Shown: one piece after another, positions 17,552 through 26,153 of the stretch
Position numbering within the stretch: the stretch's first letter is position 1
Layout of the letters: each line of letters starts with the position of its first letter
Assembly: GCF_023544665.1 (NCBI RefSeq)
Contig: NZ_JAMJFL010000017.1
Coordinates: forward strand, 1-64,000
Direction: 5' to 3'
Length of the DNA stretch: 64,000 bases
DNA from: Streptomyces sp. YS415
Lineage (GTDB): Bacteria; Actinomycetota; Actinomycetes; Streptomycetales; Streptomycetaceae
Notes under the pieces: model-generated
What the model saw: the letters and a program-made list of their open reading frames with translations, nothing else
Database searches by the model: none
Told to the model about the DNA's origin: nothing
Position numbers and translations under genes: made by a program

Positions 17552-19074
17552 CCCTCCGTCGAACGGTCGCCTCCGCGGCGGCCCTGCTCACGGCCGTCGG
17601 CGCGCTCCTGCTGGCCGGCTCCCCGTCCGCGAGCGCGCACCCCCTCGGCAACTTCACGGTGAACCGGTACGACGGACTCGTCGCCGCGCCCGGCGTCCTG
17701 CGCGTGGACCATGTCGAGGACCTCGCCGAGATCCCGGCCACGCAGGCGAAGCCGGACGTCGAACGGCTGGGCCTCGACGCGTGGGCCGGACGGCGGTGCG
17801 CCGCCGCCGCCCGCGACAGCGCCCTCACCGTGGACGGCCGGAGCGTCGCCCTCACTGTCGGGACCGCTCACGCGCGCCGGGGGCCCGGACAGGCCGGGCT
17901 CGACACGCTCCGCGTCGAGTGCGTGCTGTCGGCACCGCTGCCCGACGCCGACAGCCTGAAGCTCGGCTTCCGGGCCGCCGGCGCGGAGTCCGGGCCCGGC
18001 TGGCGGGAGATCACCGCACGCGGCGACCGGATGACACTCACCGTCTCCGACGTACCCGAGGAGTCGCTGTCCCGGGAACTCACCGACTATCCGGCGGAGT
18101 TGCTCTCCTCCCCCGCCGACACCCCGGCCGCCTCCCTGACCGTGCGGCCGGGCGGTCCCGCGCTGGCCGAGGAGGAGCGGGACGCGCCCGCCGCCTCCGT
18201 GCTGCCGCGCGGCGCCGACCGCTGGACGCGGGCCCTGGACTCCCTGGTGGCCCGCAACGACCTCACCGTCGGCTTCGCCGCGCTCGCCCTGTGCGTCGCG
18301 GTCGGCCTCGGCGCGCTGCACGCCCTCGCCCCGGGCCACGGCAAGACGCTCATGGCGGCGGTGGCCGCGGCCCGCGGTGGCCGCGCCCGGATGAAGGACG
18401 TCCTGCCGCTCGCCGCCTCGGTGACGGTCACCCACACCCTGGGCGTGGTCGCCCTGGGCCTGCTGATCACCGCGGGGTCCACCGCGGCACCGTCCGTGAT
18501 CGCCTGGCTGGGCGTCGCCGGCGGCGCCCTCGTCACCGCCGCCGGCGCGACGCTCGTACGGCGGGCCTGGCACGCCCGCGGCCACCGCCACGCGCACACC
18601 CCGGCCCACGTCCACGAGCGCACCCCGGTACTGGCCGGCGCGCACACCCACGAGCACGCCCACCCGGTCACCCACACCACCCATGCCACCCACACCCACG
18701 GTGGCCACACGCACACCCACGCCACCGCCCCCACCGTGCGCGGCACGATCCTGCTCGGGTTCGCCGGAGGGCTGGTGCCCAGTCCCTCGGCCGTCGTGGT
18801 CCTGGTCGGGGCCGCGGCGCTCGGGCACGCCTGGTTCGGGCTGCTGCTCGTCGTGGCGTACGGGATCGGGCTCGCGCTCACCCTCAGCGCCGCGGGGTTC
18901 GCCGTGGTGCGCCTGGGGGCCGGGGCGAGCCGGGCGCTGGAGCGGCGCCCGCGCTGGGCCGCCCGTCCGGCGGCGGCCCTGGTCCGCCGTACCGCACCGC
19001 TGGTGTCCGCGGTGGTCGTCGTAGCTCTTGGGGTCGGATTGGTGTGCAAGGGGGCGGCATCCGCACTCGGTTGA
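17548..19074 (+). CDS. NicO/RcnA-type nickel/cobalt transporter with extracytoplasmic domain and His-rich loop
   Basis: 508 residues from GTG at 17548 (GTGA overlap with the TPR gene). Signal peptide, then a ~200-residue extracytoplasmic domain beginning AHPLGNFTVNRYDGL, then about six to seven membrane helices. The NicO signature is HALAPGHGKTLMAA; between helices lies a His-rich loop at about residues 345-392 (HRHAHTPAHVHERTP, HTHGGHTHTHAT) that would bind Ni, Co or Zn. The second NicO half has GFAGGLVPSPSAVVVL. The HPLGNFTVN domain recurs in actinobacterial NicO proteins. Direction of transport is not certain; RcnA relatives export. Confidence 0.9.
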   Translation: MTLRRTVASAAALLTAVGALLLAGSPSASAHPLGNFTVNRYDGLVAAPGVLRVDHVEDLAEIPATQAKPDVERLGLDAWAGRRCAAAARDSALTVDGRSVALTVGTAHARRGPGQAGLDTLRVECVLSAPLPDADSLKLGFRAAGAESGPGWREITARGDRMTLTVSDVPEESLSRELTDYPAELLSSPADTPAASLTVRPGGPALAEEERDAPAASVLPRGADRWTRALDSLVARNDLTVGFAALALCVAVGLGALHALAPGHGKTLMAAVAAARGGRARMKDVLPLAASVTVTHTLGVVALGLLITAGSTAAPSVIAWLGVAGGALVTAAGATLVRRAWHARGHRHAHTPAHVHERTPVLAGAHTHEHAHPVTHTTHATHTHGGHTHTHATAPTVRGTILLGFAGGLVPSPSAVVVLVGAAALGHAWFGLLLVVAYGIGLALTLSAAGFAVVRLGAGASRALERRPRWAARPAAALVRRTAPLVSAVVVVALGVGLVCKGAASALG

Positions 19075-19107
19075 GCTACTTTGTGAGGAAAAGGAGATTT
19101 CGCGCGC

Positions 19108-20709
19108 ATGCGAATGGGGGCGCCCGTGTCCGACGCACCGGGCAGTGAACGAGTGATCGCGGGCCGCTACCGTCTCCTGTCCCCCCTCGGCGAGGGCGGC
19201 ATGGGGACGGTCTGGCGCGCCCGGGACGAGGTGCTGCACCGCGAGGTCGCCGTCAAGGAGGTGCGGGCCCCGCACGGTCTGCCGGCCGCCGACGTGGAGC
19301 GGATGTACGCCCGTCTGGAGCGCGAGGCGTGGGCGGCGGCCCGGGTCGCGAACCGGAACGTCGTGACGGTGTACGACGTGGCCCTGCAGGGCGGCCGGCC
19401 GTGGATCGTGATGGAGCTGGTCCGCGGTATCTCGCTGGCCGAACTCCTGGACGCCGAGGGCCCGTTGTCCCCGCAGCGCGCGGCGCACATCGGGGCCGAG
19501 GTGCTGGCGGCACTGCGGGCCGCGCACGGGGCGGGGGTGCTGCACCGGGACGTGAAGCCGGCCAACGTCCTGCTGTCGAACGACGGCCGGGTGGTGCTCA
19601 CCGACTTCGGGATCGCGACGGTCGAGGGCACCTCCGCGCTGACGATGACCGGCGAGGTGATCGGCTCGCCCGAGTTCCTCGCCCCGGAGCGGGCGCTGGG
19701 CCGCAGACCGGGACCGGAGTCCGACCTGTGGTCGCTCGGCGTGCTGCTGTACGCGGCCGTCGAGGGCAACTCCCCGTTCCGCCAGGACACCCCGCTCAGC
19801 ACCCTGCGCGCGATCGTCGACGACGAGCTGCCGGCGCCGCACCGGGCGGGCCCGCTCGCGCCGGTGATCGAAGGGCTGCTGCGCAAGGACCCCGCCGAGC
19901 GGCTGCCGGCGGAGCGGGCGGAGGAGGAGCTGCGGATCGTCGGCGCGGGCGGCACCCCGCGGGCGGGGACGGTGCGGGCGTCGCCGTACGCCCCGACCCT
20001 CGCCGGGCACCGGCAGCCGCCGCCGACCCCGCCGCTGCCCTATGCGGCGGCGCCCACCGCTGCCACTGGTGCCACCGCTGCGGAGCGCCCAGGCCGGAAC
20101 CGTCGGGCCGCCGTCGTCCTGGTCGCCGGTCTCGCGGTGCTCGCGCTGGCAGTGGCCGGTCTGATGTACGCGCTGCTCAACGGCGAGAGGGACGGCGACC
20201 GCGGCGGGAGCGGCACCACCAGCCAGGCGCAGACGGAGGCGGAGGCGACCCCCTCCGAGAGCGAGGAGGACAGCGCCCCGGAGCCGACGCCGAGCGAGAC
20301 GCGGACGGAGTCGAGCCCGCCGCCGCAGTCGGTGGAGGTGTCGCTGGCCGGATCGCACACGGAGTACGAGGGTTCCTGTCCGCCGCCGGAGGGCGAGGCC
20401 CCGGCCTTCACCGCGACGTTCACCGTGGGCCGGCTGCCCGCGGAGGTCAGCTATCGCTGGGTGTCGCGGGACGGCGAGGTGATGGACCAGGGCTGGAAGA
20501 CGCTGTCGTTCCCCGAGGGGGGCTCCCGCACCAAGGAGGACCGGGCGTTCGTGACCACGTACGACGACAGCGGGACGTTCGAGAACGAGATCAGTGTCGA
20601 GGTCCGGGACCCGGTGGAGACGACATCCGACCCGGTCGCGTTCTCGGTGACCTGTGTGACGGAGACCCCGACGGGCGGGGTCTCCCCTTCCCCTTCGCCG
20701 AGCGACTGA
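19108..20709 (+). CDS. Membrane Ser/Thr protein kinase
   Basis: 533 residues. Kinase domain at about 20-285: glycine loop GEGGMGTVW (28-36), catalytic Lys50 in VAVKEV, HRDVKPAN (146-153), DFG (166-168), and GSPEFLAPER in the activation segment. A Pro/Ala spacer leads to a single membrane helix (334-357), then an acidic Ser/Thr/Pro linker and an extracellular beta domain of about 140 residues with two Cys. There are no PASTA repeats. All catalytic residues are present, so it should be active. AGGAG lies 11 bases before ATG 19108; GTG 19126 is possible. Convergent with the lipase, 4 bases between stops. Confidence 0.93.
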   Translation: MRMGAPVSDAPGSERVIAGRYRLLSPLGEGGMGTVWRARDEVLHREVAVKEVRAPHGLPAADVERMYARLEREAWAAARVANRNVVTVYDVALQGGRPWIVMELVRGISLAELLDAEGPLSPQRAAHIGAEVLAALRAAHGAGVLHRDVKPANVLLSNDGRVVLTDFGIATVEGTSALTMTGEVIGSPEFLAPERALGRRPGPESDLWSLGVLLYAAVEGNSPFRQDTPLSTLRAIVDDELPAPHRAGPLAPVIEGLLRKDPAERLPAERAEEELRIVGAGGTPRAGTVRASPYAPTLAGHRQPPPTPPLPYAAAPTAATGATAAERPGRNRRAAVVLVAGLAVLALAVAGLMYALLNGERDGDRGGSGTTSQAQTEAEATPSESEEDSAPEPTPSETRTESSPPPQSVEVSLAGSHTEYEGSCPPPEGEAPAFTATFTVGRLPAEVSYRWVSRDGEVMDQGWKTLSFPEGGSRTKEDRAFVTTYDDSGTFENEISVEVRDPVETTSDPVAFSVTCVTETPTGGVSPSPSPSD

Positions 20710-20713
20710 AGGA

Positions 20714-21508
20714 TCAGGCCGCGCTGTTGAGGACCGGCAGATAGCCGCCGGACTGGCCGGCCGCGGTCGGGTGGTACGAGTCGCCGATGTTGAGCCAGTT
20801 GACACTGTGCAACCAGGAGCTGCCGGAGCAGATCTCGTGGCCGGTGAAGGTGGTGCGGACGTCGCCGAACGTGAAGGAGTGCGCGGCGGCGCGGCGGGCG
20901 ACGGCGGCGTCCAGGTAGTCGGCCGCGTCGTTGATGGCCTTGCGCTTGGTCTCCGACAGGCCGAGGCAGGCCTGGCCGAGCTTGTAGAAGCGCGGGTAGC
21001 CGAGTACGACCACCCGGGCGGACGGGGCCTTGGCGCGGATCGCCGAGTAGACGCTGTCGAGCTTGCCCGGGAGCGTCGAGTCGACATACGCCTTGGCGGT
21101 GTTGATGCGGGAGATGCAGGAGCTGTCGGACTGGAGCACACAGGTCGTCATGACGTCGGCGAACCCGGCGTCGTTGCCGCCGACGCTGATGGAGACCAGG
21201 GCGGTGCTGGAGCTGAGCGGGCCCATCTGGTTGGCGAGAACATCACCCGTTCGGGCGCCGGAGCAGGCGGTGAAGGCGAACGACGAGGGTGAGTTGGCGG
21301 CCGCCCAGAGGTACGGGTGGGCCTTCGTGCTGCGCTTGCAGTCGCCGCTGGAGCCGATGTAGCTCCCGGCGCCGACGCCCGAGGCGTAGGAGTCGCCGAG
21401 GGCCACGTACGGGCCGGGGGCTGCCTGGGCCGCGCCGGCGCCGGTGAGCACGGTGCCGGCGGCGAGGAGGAGTGAGCTGACGTAAGCGGCGATTCGGGAA
21501 CGTCTCAT
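20714..21508 (-). CDS. Secreted SGNH (GDSL) lipase/esterase
   Basis: 264 residues with a signal peptide (residues 1-30, ending AGAAQAA). Block I is ALGDSYASG with the nucleophile Ser; block III VGGNDAGF gives the oxyanion Asn; block V DSYHPTAAGQ gives the catalytic Asp and His. Several Cys should form disulfides. It resembles the S. coelicolor SGNH lipase SCO1725 and S. rimosus lipase. ATG at 21508 with GGGAGG upstream; an in-frame start 30 bases upstream adds a non-signal stretch. A perfect 11-bp palindrome (GTAGCAGCTAC, 21546-21556) lies in the divergent promoter region. Confidence 0.94.
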   Translation of the reverse strand: MRRSRIAAYVSSLLLAAGTVLTGAGAAQAAPGPYVALGDSYASGVGAGSYIGSSGDCKRSTKAHPYLWAAANSPSSFAFTACSGARTGDVLANQMGPLSSSTALVSISVGGNDAGFADVMTTCVLQSDSSCISRINTAKAYVDSTLPGKLDSVYSAIRAKAPSARVVVLGYPRFYKLGQACLGLSETKRKAINDAADYLDAAVARRAAAHSFTFGDVRTTFTGHEICSGSSWLHSVNWLNIGDSYHPTAAGQSGGYLPVLNSAA

Positions 21509-21682
21509 GGAACCTCCCTTTAGCAGGATTGCTGCCATAACTGTGGTAGCAGCTACGCGTGTTGACGGGAAGTGTGCATGTCAACAATTCAGCCGCGCGC
21601 CCCCCGCGCCGTCTTGACGGCCGCCGCGGGCCTGCGCCACATTGAAGCCCGGCATCCGGCGCTTCGGGGGGCAAAGTCGCCA

Positions 21683-22105
21683 ATGCAGACGTTCAGGCTG
21701 AAGACATCTTCATCGGACGGCGTTCAGCGCGTGCGACCGGGCCCTGAGGACCTGGCGCCGCTGCTGGCGGGCGCCGCGACGGCCGTGGGGGCGGCCGGAG
21801 CACTGCTCGCGCTCGCCGGCAGCGACTCTCCGCTGCGCGGCCCGCTCACACTGTTCTTCCTGCTCGCGGCACCGGCCGCGGCCATCGCCGCCGCCCTGCG
21901 CGGGCTCGAACCCTTCGGCCGGACCCTCGCCTCGCTGGCGGGCGCCGTGGTCGTCAACATGCTGGTCGCCCAGGGGATGCTGACCCTGCACCAGTGGTCG
22001 GCCACCGGCGGCATCGTGGCCGTGACCGCGCTGAGCTCCCTGCTCTTCCTGCTGGTCCTGGCACGGCGGCTGCACGGCCGTACGGAAAGAAAGCGGAATC
22101 CCTGA
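21683..22105 (+). CDS. Small integral membrane protein
   Basis: 140 residues with four predicted membrane helices (LLAGAATAVGAAGALLALAG, LTLFFLLAAPAAAIAAALRG, SLAGAVVVNMLVAQG, GGIVAVTALSSLLFLLVLAR) and short polar ends. It starts one base-pair gap before the CelD-like transferase gene and is the first gene of the exopolysaccharide-type run, so it may belong to that machinery. No family is recognised. ATG at 21683 was chosen over earlier starts because the latter add a stretch with no coding character. Confidence 0.7.
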   Translation: MQTFRLKTSSSDGVQRVRPGPEDLAPLLAGAATAVGAAGALLALAGSDSPLRGPLTLFFLLAAPAAAIAAALRGLEPFGRTLASLAGAVVVNMLVAQGMLTLHQWSATGGIVAVTALSSLLFLLVLARRLHGRTERKRNP

Positions 22106-22106
22106 C

Positions 22107-23204
22107 GTGGACATCAGCGTGTACCGTCCCGGCGAGCTGACGGCCGCCGACCGGACGGCGTGGACGGCGATGCAGTCCAAGGCCCATCTGCACGGGTCGC
22201 CCGAGCTGGCCAACCCCTTCCTGTCACCGGAGTTCGCGCTGGCCGTCGGCCGCTGCCGCTCCGGCGTGCGGATCGCCGTCGTACGCGAGTCCGGCGAGCC
22301 TGCCGCCTACTTCCCGTACCAGCGCACGGCCGGCGGAGTGGGCCGGGCCGTCGGGCTCGGGGTCTCCGACGCCCAGGGCGTGGTGCACCGGCCCGGTTTC
22401 ACCTGGGACGCCCGCGACCTGCTGCGTGCCTGCGGGCTCGCGGTCTGGGAGTTCGACCACCTCGTCGAGGGCCAGCAGGCGTTCCGCGCCGGGGCCACCG
22501 GGACCTTCCCGTCGCCGGTCATGGACGTGGAGCAGGGTTACGAGGCGTACCTCGGCGAACTGCGGGAGCGAGCGCCGAAGTTCACCCGGACCACGCTCGC
22601 CAAGGAGCGCAGGCTGGGGCGCGACCACCCGGGCGTGCGGTACGTGCACGACGAACGGGACCCGGCGGCGCTGCACACCCTGATGGGCTGGAAGTCGGCG
22701 CAGTACCGCAGGACCGGGCGCAGCGACCGGTTCGCCCAGGACTGGATCACCCGCCTGGTGGAGCAGCTGTTCCACTCCCGCACCGAGTCGTTCGCCGGGG
22801 TTCTGTCGGTGCTGTACGCCGGGGACAAGCCGATCGCGGCGCACTTCGGGCTGCGCAGCGAACGGGTGCTGGCCTGCTGGTTCCCGGCGTACGACCCGGA
22901 GTTCGCGAAGTACTCCCCGGGCCTGGTGCTGCACCTGCGGATGGCCGAGGCGGCCGCCGCTGACGGCATCGCCTACCTGGACCTCGGCCGGGGCCAGAAG
23001 GAATACAAGGACTCCCTGAAGTCACGCGAACTCAGCGTGGCCGAGGGGTGGGTGACCCGGCGTCACCCGGTGGCGTTCGGGCACCGGGCACGCCGTGCCC
23101 CGGTACGGGCCCTGCGCAATGTCGTGGTGTCCCGGCCGGAGCTGTTCGAGCCCGCCGACCGGCTGCTCAAGAAGGTGGGAAAGATCAGGTCAGGTCGGTT
23201 GTAA
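22107..23204 (+). CDS. CelD/BcsL-type GNAT-like acyltransferase
   Basis: 365 residues from GTG 22107, one base after the previous stop. The C-terminal half has the GNAT (acetyltransf_6/FemAB-like) motif FAGVLSVLYAGDKPIAAHFGLRS and ends the fold with GIAYLDLGRGQKEYKDSLKS, both typical of the CelD/BcsL group found in cellulose and exopolysaccharide loci. It probably transfers an acyl or aminoacyl group to a sugar or lipid-linked glycan in the cytoplasm. The donor cannot be read from sequence. Confidence 0.85.
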   Translation: MDISVYRPGELTAADRTAWTAMQSKAHLHGSPELANPFLSPEFALAVGRCRSGVRIAVVRESGEPAAYFPYQRTAGGVGRAVGLGVSDAQGVVHRPGFTWDARDLLRACGLAVWEFDHLVEGQQAFRAGATGTFPSPVMDVEQGYEAYLGELRERAPKFTRTTLAKERRLGRDHPGVRYVHDERDPAALHTLMGWKSAQYRRTGRSDRFAQDWITRLVEQLFHSRTESFAGVLSVLYAGDKPIAAHFGLRSERVLACWFPAYDPEFAKYSPGLVLHLRMAEAAAADGIAYLDLGRGQKEYKDSLKSRELSVAEGWVTRRHPVAFGHRARRAPVRALRNVVVSRPELFEPADRLLKKVGKIRSGRL

Positions 23205-23537
23205 CGGATAAACCGTCAAAAACGTGAGGCCTCGTTCCAGGTCTTGCCATACAGGAGCAATCGTCAATATCGTCATACATCTCACCCGCATCGGACCACC
23301 ATTCAGCGGACCAGGGGAGGGCTCAGGGCCGCGGTGGCAACCGGCGCGGGGCGCGGTAGGGGGGTGCCGCACTCGGTCGGCGTACTTCGAGTACGGGTGA
23401 CCGAGGCGTGCCGCGCAATCGGCTGCCGCTTCGCGGGAGCCGACGAGCTATGCCAGTAATAACCCCCCTTTCGAACCGGACACACAGCCGGGCCGCCCCA
23501 GGGGCGGGCGGCCCACCGGACGAGAGGGATCAGACTC
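23205..23537. other. 333-base gene-free gap with a hairpin
   Basis: No coding frame with a ribosome-binding site is found. The left third is A/T-richer than the surroundings (CAATCGTCAATATCGTCATA) and could hold a promoter for the glycosyltransferase operon. A two-part hairpin occupies 23372-23405: outer arms CTCGGTC/GACCGAG (23372-23378, 23399-23405), inner arms GTACT/AGTAC around TCG. No U-run follows, so it may be a leader structure or small RNA rather than a simple terminator. Confidence 0.4.
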
Positions 23538-24365
23538 ATGAGCTCAGTTCTGCGCCCGGCCACCACGGGTGACACCTACGAGTACCGCACGGCACGGACC
23601 TACCGGCCCGTCTCCTCGCATCTGGCGATAGCGCCGCCGGTGAGCGTGGTGATCCCGGCCATGAACGAGGCGGAGAACCTTCCGTACGTCTTCAAGACCC
23701 TGCCGGACTGGATCCACGAAGTGGTGCTGGTCGACGGCAACTCCACCGACGGCACCGTCGAGGTGGCCCGCGAACTGTGGCCGGACGTCAAGGTCGTGGA
23801 GCAGCGGGGCAAGGGCAAGGGGGATGCCCTGATCACCGGGTTCGAGGCGTGCTCCGGCGACATCATCGTGATGGTCGACGCGGACGGCTCCGCCGACGGG
23901 CAGGAAATCGTCAGCTACGTCTCCGCGCTGGTCTCGGGCGCCGACTTCGCCAAGGGGTCCCGCTTCGCCAACGGCGGCGGCACCGACGACATGACCTTCA
24001 TCCGCAAGCTCGGCAACTGGGCGCTGTGCACGATCGTCAACCGCAAGTTCGGCGCCCGCTACACCGACCTGTGCTACGGCTACAACGCCTTCTGGCGGCA
24101 CTGCCTGGACAAGATCGACCTCGACTGCACCGGCTTCGAGGTGGAGACCCTGATGAACATACGGGTGGTCAAGGCGGGTCTGCGGGTGCAGGAGATACCC
24201 AGCCACGAGTACCTCCGCATCCACGGCACCAGCAATCTGCGCGCGGTGCGGGACGGGTTCCGGGTGCTCAACGTGATCCTCAGGGAGCGCTCCAACCGGC
24301 GGGCCCTGCGCCGCCGCACCGAGCGCTCCGTGCTGCTCGACTCGGTCCGGGGAGAGGTGTCTTGA
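23538..24365 (+). CDS. Family 2 glycosyltransferase (DPM1/polyprenyl-phosphate type)
   Basis: 275 residues, soluble. GT2 motifs: VSVVIPAMNEAENLP (start of the Rossmann fold), VLVDGNSTDGTVEVA, IIVMVDADGSADGQEI (DXD-like metal site) and FAKGSRFANGG. It resembles dolichol/polyprenyl-phosphate sugar transferases without the C-terminal membrane part. It probably starts sugar transfer to a lipid carrier in exopolysaccharide synthesis. ATG at 23538 follows GAGAGGG. Its stop overlaps the next gene's TTG start. Confidence 0.92.
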   Translation: MSSVLRPATTGDTYEYRTARTYRPVSSHLAIAPPVSVVIPAMNEAENLPYVFKTLPDWIHEVVLVDGNSTDGTVEVARELWPDVKVVEQRGKGKGDALITGFEACSGDIIVMVDADGSADGQEIVSYVSALVSGADFAKGSRFANGGGTDDMTFIRKLGNWALCTIVNRKFGARYTDLCYGYNAFWRHCLDKIDLDCTGFEVETLMNIRVVKAGLRVQEIPSHEYLRIHGTSNLRAVRDGFRVLNVILRERSNRRALRRRTERSVLLDSVRGEVS

Positions 24366-25360
24366 GCGGTCCCGGCATCTCCGTCGTGATCTGCGTCTAC
24401 ACCGAGGACCGCTGGGAGGACATCCTCGCGGCGGTCGCCTCGGTGCGGGCGCAGTCCCGCCCGGCGCTGGAGACGCTACTGGTCGTCGACCACAACGACC
24501 TCCTGCACGAGCGCCTGGCCCAGGAGTACAAGGAGGCCACGGACGTGCGGGTGCTCGCCAACGCGGGTCCCCGCGGCCTGTCCGCCGGCCGCAACACCGG
24601 TATCGCCGCCTCCTACGGCGAGGTGATCGCCTTCCTCGACGACGACGCCGTGGCCGAGCGGGACTGGCTCCGGCACTTCGCCGCCTCCTATACCGACCCG
24701 CGGGTCATGGCGGTCGGCGGACGCACCGAGCCGATCTGGGCCTCGGGCCGCCGCCCGGCCTGGATCCCCGAGGAGTTCGACTGGGTGGTCGGCTGCACCT
24801 ACCGCGGCCTGCCGCCCGGCCGGGTCCGGGTCCGCAACGTCCTCGGCGGCAACGCCTCCTTCCGGCGCACGGCGTTCGACGTGGCGGGCGGTTTCGCCAC
24901 CGGTATCGGGCGCGACGGCGACAAGCGGCCGCTGGGCTGCGAGGAGACGGAGCTGTGCATCCGGCTCAGCCGGGCCAGGCCCGACGCCGTACTGCTGATC
25001 GACGACCGCGCGGTGATCCACCACCGGGTGCCCGAGGCGCGCGAGCACTTCGGGTACTTCCGCACCCGCACCTATGCCGAGGGTCTGTCGAAGGCGCTGG
25101 TGGCCCGGAGTGTCGGCGCGGACAAGGGGCTTGAGTCCGAGCGCCGGTACACCACCCGGGTGCTGCCGGCCGGGGTGGTCCGCGGGCTGCGGGACGCCGT
25201 GCTGGCCCGGCCGGGGGGTGCGGGCCGGGCGGGCGCGATCGTCGCCGGGGTGCTCACCGCGGCCGGTGGGTATGTCGTCGGGAGCGTGCGGGCGCGCCGG
25301 GGTGCGGTGACGTACTCGGTGGCGGCGATCGGCGACGACCGAGGGGGCGGGGATGGGTGA
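24362..25360 (+). CDS. Family 2 glycosyltransferase
   Basis: 332 residues from a TTG at 24362 that overlaps the previous stop (TTGA) and has GGAGAGG four bases upstream. No ATG or GTG gives the full N-terminal strand. Motifs: ISVVICVYTEDRWEDI, VVDHNDLLHERL, GLSAGRNTGI, IAFLDDDAVAERDWL (DDD metal site) and LGCEETELCIRLSRA. The C-terminus has hydrophobic segments (GAIVAGVLTAAGGYVVGSV) that may attach it to the membrane. It probably adds a sugar to the growing repeat unit. It overlaps the deacetylase gene by 8 bases. Confidence 0.9.
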   Translation: MSGPGISVVICVYTEDRWEDILAAVASVRAQSRPALETLLVVDHNDLLHERLAQEYKEATDVRVLANAGPRGLSAGRNTGIAASYGEVIAFLDDDAVAERDWLRHFAASYTDPRVMAVGGRTEPIWASGRRPAWIPEEFDWVVGCTYRGLPPGRVRVRNVLGGNASFRRTAFDVAGGFATGIGRDGDKRPLGCEETELCIRLSRARPDAVLLIDDRAVIHHRVPEAREHFGYFRTRTYAEGLSKALVARSVGADKGLESERRYTTRVLPAGVVRGLRDAVLARPGGAGRAGAIVAGVLTAAGGYVVGSVRARRGAVTYSVAAIGDDRGGGDG

Positions 25361-26153
25361 GCAGGCTGTTCCGATCCTCATGTACCACGCCGTGTCGGCC
25401 GAGCCGAGCGACGCCGCCCGCACGCTGTCGGTGACGCCCGAGGCGTTCGCCGAGCAGATGGCGGTCGTCGCGGGACTGGGTCTCGCCCCGGTCAGCACGG
25501 CCGAGCTGGCGTCCTGTTGGCGCGACGGGCGCCCGCTGCCCGCCCGGCCCGTGCTCATCACCTTCGACGACGGCTACGAGGGCGTGCACCGGCACGCCCT
25601 GCCCGTGCTCGCCGGGCACGGCTTCCCGGCCACCCTGTTCGTCTGCACCGGCTGGCTGCGCGGCCCGTCCGGCACCGGCGGCGCCCCGGACACCATGCTC
25701 GACTGGGACCAGGTCCGGGACCTGGCCGCCGCCGGGGTCGAGATAGGCGGCCACAGCCACACCCACCCGCAGCTCGACCAGCTCCCGGACGACGCGCTGC
25801 GCCGGGAGCTGATCCTGTGCAAGGAGATCGTCTCGGACCGGCTCGGCGCGGTCCCCGCCTCGTTCGCCTACCCGTACGGCTACTCCAGCCGCCGGGTGCG
25901 CGAGGCGGTGCGCGAGACGGGATACGCCCAGGCGCTCGCCGTGGGCAACGGCCTCGCCCGGCGCCGGCAGGGACCGTACGCGCTGCGCCGGGTCACCGTG
26001 CGGCGCGGCACGGGCGCCGAGGAGTTCCAGCGGCTGGTCGAGGGCCGCGCGATCACCCGTACGTTCGCCCGGGACCTCGCCCTGACCAAGGGGTACGCCC
26101 TGGTCCGCAGAGCCCGCCAGGTCCGCCGGAAGGCCATCCGTTCACGTGTCTGA
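25353..26153 (+). CDS. Polysaccharide deacetylase (NodB/CE4)
   Basis: 266 residues with all NodB motifs: TFDDGYEG (motif 1, catalytic base and metal Asp), HSHTHPQL (motif 2, metal His pair) and FAYPYGYSSRRV (motif 3). It should remove N- or O-acetyl groups from a glycan. No signal peptide is seen, so it may act in the cytoplasm or on a lipid-linked intermediate. ATG at 25353 overlaps the upstream gene by 8 bases; its end overlaps the flippase fusion by 8 bases. It is part of one tightly packed operon. Confidence 0.93.
   Translation: MGEQAVPILMYHAVSAEPSDAARTLSVTPEAFAEQMAVVAGLGLAPVSTAELASCWRDGRPLPARPVLITFDDGYEGVHRHALPVLAGHGFPATLFVCTGWLRGPSGTGGAPDTMLDWDQVRDLAAAGVEIGGHSHTHPQLDQLPDDALRRELILCKEIVSDRLGAVPASFAYPYGYSSRRVREAVRETGYAQALAVGNGLARRRQGPYALRRVTVRRGTGAEEFQRLVEGRAITRTFARDLALTKGYALVRRARQVRRKAIRSRV

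Noticed and set aside
17380..21141. A 1253-codon open frame on the minus strand
   Set aside because: It is antisense to the NicO, kinase and lipase genes, has the low-complexity Arg/Gly/His/Gln composition of a shadow frame and no start context. High G+C removes stops from such frames.
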